Below, in pieces: positions 6,260-9,119 of a stretch of DNA of 9,119 bases. Source of the stretch: Bacteroidota bacterium (GTDB taxonomy: Bacteria > Bacteroidota > Bacteroidia > Chitinophagales > Chitinophagaceae); NCBI GenBank assembly GCA_029778965.1, contig JAKPBL010000332.1:1-9119 (forward strand), read 5' to 3'. Numbering within the stretch: the first letter of the stretch is position 1; each line of letters begins with the position of its first letter. The notes under the pieces are model-generated. The model was not told the origin of the DNA and ran no database searches. It worked only from the letters and a program-made list of their open reading frames with translations. The position numbers and the translations under genes were made by a program.

Positions 6260-8794
6260 ATGGACAACAATTTTTCAGCCCAGGTTAAGGAGATTATCTC
6301 GTTCAGCAGGGAGGAAGCGTTGCGACTGGGAAATGACTTTATCGGCACCGAGCACCTGTTGCTGGGGCTGATAAGGGAAGGCGACAATACCGCGGTCCGT
6401 ATTTTGAAAAGTTTTAATGTGGACCTGTATGAGTTGAGGAAGGAAGTGGAGCTGGCAGTGAAAGACAAGACCGGGAAAAACATAGCGAACATAAACAGCC
6501 TGCCGCTTACCAAGCAGGCCGAAAAAGTGATCCGCGTAACCGTGCTCGAAGCCAAGGCGCTGAAGAGCCCCACGGTCGAAACCGAACACCTGATGCTCAG
6601 TATCCTCAAGAACAAGGAAAACATCGCTACCCAGATACTCAACCAGTTTGATGTAGACTATGACCTGTTCCGCAATGAGCTGGGCGTAGTGAAAAGCAAC
6701 GACGTACGCGCCGAGTACCCCGAAGAAAACGAAGACGATTACGACGAAGAAAAGAAATACAGCCAGCAGAAATCGAAGGCGCCCGGTAATGCCAAAAGCA
6801 AAACGCCGGTGCTCGACAATTTCGGCCGCGATATTACACGCCTCGCCGAAGCCGGATCGCTCGATCCCATCGTGGGCCGCGAAGACGAGATCGAAAGGGT
6901 ATCGCAGATACTCAGCCGTCGTAAAAAGAACAACCCTATTTTGATCGGCGAGCCGGGCGTAGGTAAAACAGCCATCGTGGAAGGACTGGCGCTGCGCATT
7001 GTGCAGCGGAAAGTGAGCCGCGTATTGTTCGACAAGCGCGTCATCTCACTCGATCTGGCAGCCCTTGTAGCAGGCACCAAATACCGCGGGCAATTCGAAG
7101 AACGCATGAAAGCCATCATGAACGAGCTCGAAAAAAATCGCGACGTGATCCTCTTCATCGATGAAATACACACCATCGTAGGGGCAGGCGGCGCCAGCGG
7201 TTCGCTCGATGCCAGCAATATCTTCAAGCCGGCACTGGCAAGAGGTGAGCTGCAATGCATCGGCGCCTCCACGCTCGACGAGTATCGCATGTACATCGAA
7301 AAAGACGGTGCCCTCGACCGCCGCTTCCAGAAAGTAATGGTCGATCCGCCTTCGGTGGAAGAAACCATCCAGATACTCACCAATATCAAGAGCAAGTACG
7401 AAGACTATCACAATGTTTCCTATAACGATGAGGCCATCGATGCCTGCGTGAAGCTCAGCGACCGCTATATGACCGATCGCCTGCTGCCCGACAAGGCGAT
7501 CGACGTACTCGATGAAGTAGGCGCCCGCGTGCACCTGAAGAACATCAATGTGCCTGAAGAGATCCTGGAACTGGAGCGCAAGATCGAAGACGTGAAGAAT
7601 GAGAAGAACCGCGTGGTGAAAAGCCAGAAGTTTGAAGAAGCCGCCTCCCTGCGCGATACCGAAAAACGCCTGCAGGAAGAGCTCGAAAAAGCAAAAGGAA
7701 ACTGGGAAGAAGAAAGCAAGCACAAACGCTATCCCATTACCGAAGAAGATATCGCCGAAGTGGTGAGCATGATGACCGGCATACCCGTGAAGCGCATGGT
7801 GCAGGCCGAAAGCGACAAGCTCCGGAAAATGGCCGACGATATGGGGGGTATGGTGATCGGGCAGGACGAAGCCATCAAAAAAGTGGTGAAAGCCATCCAG
7901 CGTAACCGCGTTGGCCTGAAAGATCCCAAGAAACCCGTGGGCAGCTTTATCTTCCTGGGTCCTACCGGAGTCGGAAAAACCGAGCTGGCGCGTAGTCTTG
8001 CCCGTTATATGTTCGACAGCGAAGACACGCTGATCCGCATCGACATGAGCGAATACATGGAGAAGTTCACCATCAGCCGGCTGATCGGCGCACCTCCGGG
8101 TTATGTGGGTTATGAAGAAGGCGGGCAGCTTACCGAAAAAGTACGCCGCAAGCCCTATTCGGTCATCCTGCTCGACGAGATCGAAAAAGCCCACCCCGAT
8201 ATCTACAATATCCTGCTGCAGGTGCTCGACGACGGGCAGTTGACAGACGGGCTGGGCCGCAAGGTCGACTTCAAGAACAGCCTTATCATCATGACGTCGA
8301 ATATCGGGGTTCGCCAGTTGAAAGACTTCGGCGAGGGTGTTGGTTTCGCTACGTCCGCCCGTACCGCTTCTGCCGATGAGAACAACAAGGCCGTGATCGA
8401 AAAAGCGCTGAAGCGCACCTTCTCACCCGAGTTCCTCAACCGGATCGACGATGTGGTCATCTTCAATTCGCTGACCAAGGAGAATATCTTCGAGATCATC
8501 GATATCCTGCTCAAGGGCGTTATGAAGCGGCTGAAAAACCTCGGCTTCAGCTTGGAGCTGACCGAAGAGGCCAAGGCCTTTATCGCCGACAAGGGATACG
8601 ACGTGCAGTTCGGCGCAAGGCCCCTGCACCGCGCCCTCCAGAAATACCTGGAAGATCCCCTGGCCGAGGAGATACTGAACATGACGATCAAAGAAGGAGA
8701 CGTGCTGATCGCCGATCTCGACAAGGAAGCGAACAAGATCACCTTCCACCTGAAAGAAAGCTCCTCGCCGAAAAAAGAAAAATCAGAAGCCTGA
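6260..8794 (+). CDS. clpC: ClpC-type AAA+ unfoldase (ATP-dependent Clp protease ATP-binding subunit)
   Basis: This 844-residue protein is a full-length class I Clp/Hsp100 ATPase. As a hexamer it unfolds substrates and feeds them to ClpP in the cytoplasm. In order: a Clp N domain (about 1-145) with two repeats; an acidic, lysine-rich linker (about 150-178, [13 protein letters not shown]); D1 with Walker A GEPGVGKT (230-237), pore-loop Y275 in KYRG, and Walker B VILFIDE (296-302); a middle segment with a UVR-like coiled coil (about 445-478, [13 protein letters not shown]) that marks ClpC rather than ClpA; and D2 with Walker A GPTGVGKT (567-574), pore-loop Y615 in GYVG and Walker B VILLDE (635-640). 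V694-G-F696 is the expected ClpP-docking tripeptide, which separates it from the disaggregase ClpB. No ctsR, mcsA or mcsB lies beside it, so the Firmicutes operon arrangement is absent. The start ATG has no Shine-Dalgarno sequence, as usual here. A strong terminator follows the stop. Confidence 0.97.
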   Translation: MDNNFSAQVKEIISFSREEALRLGNDFIGTEHLLLGLIREGDNTAVRILKSFNVDLYELRKEVELAVKDKTGKNIANINSLPLTKQAEKVIRVTVLEAKALKSPTVETEHLMLSILKNKENIATQILNQFDVDYDLFRNELGVVKSNDVRAEYPEENEDDYDEEKKYSQQKSKAPGNAKSKTPVLDNFGRDITRLAEAGSLDPIVGREDEIERVSQILSRRKKNNPILIGEPGVGKTAIVEGLALRIVQRKVSRVLFDKRVISLDLAALVAGTKYRGQFEERMKAIMNELEKNRDVILFIDEIHTIVGAGGASGSLDASNIFKPALARGELQCIGASTLDEYRMYIEKDGALDRRFQKVMVDPPSVEETIQILTNIKSKYEDYHNVSYNDEAIDACVKLSDRYMTDRLLPDKAIDVLDEVGARVHLKNINVPEEILELERKIEDVKNEKNRVVKSQKFEEAASLRDTEKRLQEELEKAKGNWEEESKHKRYPITEEDIAEVVSMMTGIPVKRMVQAESDKLRKMADDMGGMVIGQDEAIKKVVKAIQRNRVGLKDPKKPVGSFIFLGPTGVGKTELARSLARYMFDSEDTLIRIDMSEYMEKFTISRLIGAPPGYVGYEEGGQLTEKVRRKPYSVILLDEIEKAHPDIYNILLQVLDDGQLTDGLGRKVDFKNSLIIMTSNIGVRQLKDFGEGVGFATSARTASADENNKAVIEKALKRTFSPEFLNRIDDVVIFNSLTKENIFEIIDILLKGVMKRLKNLGFSLELTEEAKAFIADKGYDVQFGARPLHRALQKYLEDPLAEEILNMTIKEGDVLIADLDKEANKITFHLKESSSPKKEKSEA

Positions 8795-8829
8795 TCAATC
8801 AGATTATCTTATTTTTATACCTGAATCCG

Positions 8830-8859
8830 GGGCCGCCTTTGAAAGCGGCCCTTTTTTTT
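8830..8859 (+). terminator. Intrinsic terminator after clpC
   Basis: GGGCCGC (8830-8836) pairs exactly with GCGGCCC (8845-8851); the loop CTTTGAAA can add three more pairs around one bulged C. Eight T residues follow immediately (8852-8859). It begins 35 bases after the clpC stop and ends only 16 bases before the next ATG. Confidence 0.92.
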
Positions 8860-8875
8860 ATATACCAATACCAGC

Positions 8876-9119
8876 ATGAAAAGCGATAGCGAAAAACCGT
8901 TTTGGGAGATATTGTTCTTCTGTACGCTGGGGTTGCTGATCGCCACCTGGCTATTGCCCCTGTTGTACTGGAGCAGCCTGCCTGAGCTCATCCCCGTTCA
9001 TTTCAACGGCCGCGGCGAAGCAGACGGCATGGGCAGCAGGTTCAGCCTCTTCCTGGTGCCCGCCACCGCCTCGGTGCTGTTCTGCCTGCTGGCCTATTTC
9101 GGCAGGCGGCCCGATCTTT
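8876..9119 (+). CDS. DUF1648-domain membrane protein, N-terminal part (runs off the window)
   Basis: From ATG 8876 the frame stays open to the right edge, giving 81 residues. After a short polar start (MKSDSEKPFWE) comes a first membrane segment at about residues 12-33 (ILFFCTLGLLIATWLLPLLYW). Next is LPELIPVHFNGRGEADGMGSR at about 36-56, which matches the DUF1648 pattern 'LP..iP.HFn..GepDg.gsk', and then a second membrane segment at about 57-75 (FSLFLVPATASVLFCLLAY). DUF1648 proteins are small multi-pass inner-membrane proteins. Some carry a SdpI-like immunity domain, but that part would lie outside the window, so no specific role is given. It is separated from clpC by a terminator, so it is probably expressed apart from clpC; its promoter is not obvious. 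Confidence 0.85.
   Translation, partial: MKSDSEKPFWEILFFCTLGLLIATWLLPLLYWSSLPELIPVHFNGRGEADGMGSRFSLFLVPATASVLFCLLAYFGRRPDL

Noticed and set aside
7046..8194. Long open frame of 382 residues on the minus strand opposite clpC
   Set aside because: It lies fully inside the well-supported clpC gene, its translation is a histidine- and phenylalanine-rich shadow with no recognisable domain, and it has no start context or neighbour of its own.
6260..8794. ClpB disaggregase or ClpA instead of ClpC
   Set aside because: The VGF ClpP-docking loop and the UVR-like middle segment fit ClpC, and the long ClpB coiled-coil middle domain is absent.
1..9119. Mobile element, CRISPR array, defence system, tRNA or rRNA gene
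   Set aside because: No transposase, integrase, regularly spaced repeats, cloverleaf-like sequence or defence-type domain was found on either strand.

Overview
The window reads as ordinary chromosome of a member of the Bacteroidota, most likely a moderately GC-rich Chitinophagaceae-type bacterium. The signs are a LytS-type histidine kinase overlapping a LytTR response regulator, SusD-era style lipoproteins including a DUF4270 protein, a FadL-like outer-membrane barrel of the Bacteroidota 'NPASY' type, ribonuclease Z with HLHGDH, a ClpC without CtsR/McsA/McsB neighbours, and the near absence of Shine-Dalgarno sequences before the genes. The family-level placement is inference from recognised protein types; no database search was possible.

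Layout from left to right. (1) 2-1056, plus strand: the 3' end of a sensor histidine kinase overlapping by ATGA a complete LytTR response regulator, a two-component pair. (2) 1090-2091, minus strand: a six-repeat Kelch propeller lipoprotein that starts at GTG. (3) 2092-2304: a 213-base divergent intergenic region with a candidate promoter and several inverted repeats. (4) 2305-4843, plus strand: a two-gene unit, DUF4270 lipoprotein followed 4 bases later by a FadL-like outer-membrane barrel. (5) 6178-4848, minus strand: a STAS-domain protein followed by ribonuclease Z; the stop of RNase Z faces the stop of the barrel gene with only 4 bases between. (6) 6179-6259: a short divergent control region. 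(7) 6260-8794, plus strand: clpC, followed by a clear intrinsic terminator. (8) 8876 to the right edge: the start of a DUF1648 membrane protein.

The genes do not form one pathway. Envelope functions (Kelch lipoprotein, DUF4270 lipoprotein, barrel) lie on the left, and housekeeping functions (tRNA 3'-end processing, AAA+ unfolding for proteolysis) lie on the right. No RNA gene, insertion sequence, CRISPR array, prophage or other mobile element was seen. I found no convincing undescribed multi-gene system. The points most worth checking are the STAS protein that lacks the phosphorylatable serine, a tandem duplication over the end of that gene, the long inverted repeat that brackets a putative Kelch promoter, and the DUF4270/barrel pairing.
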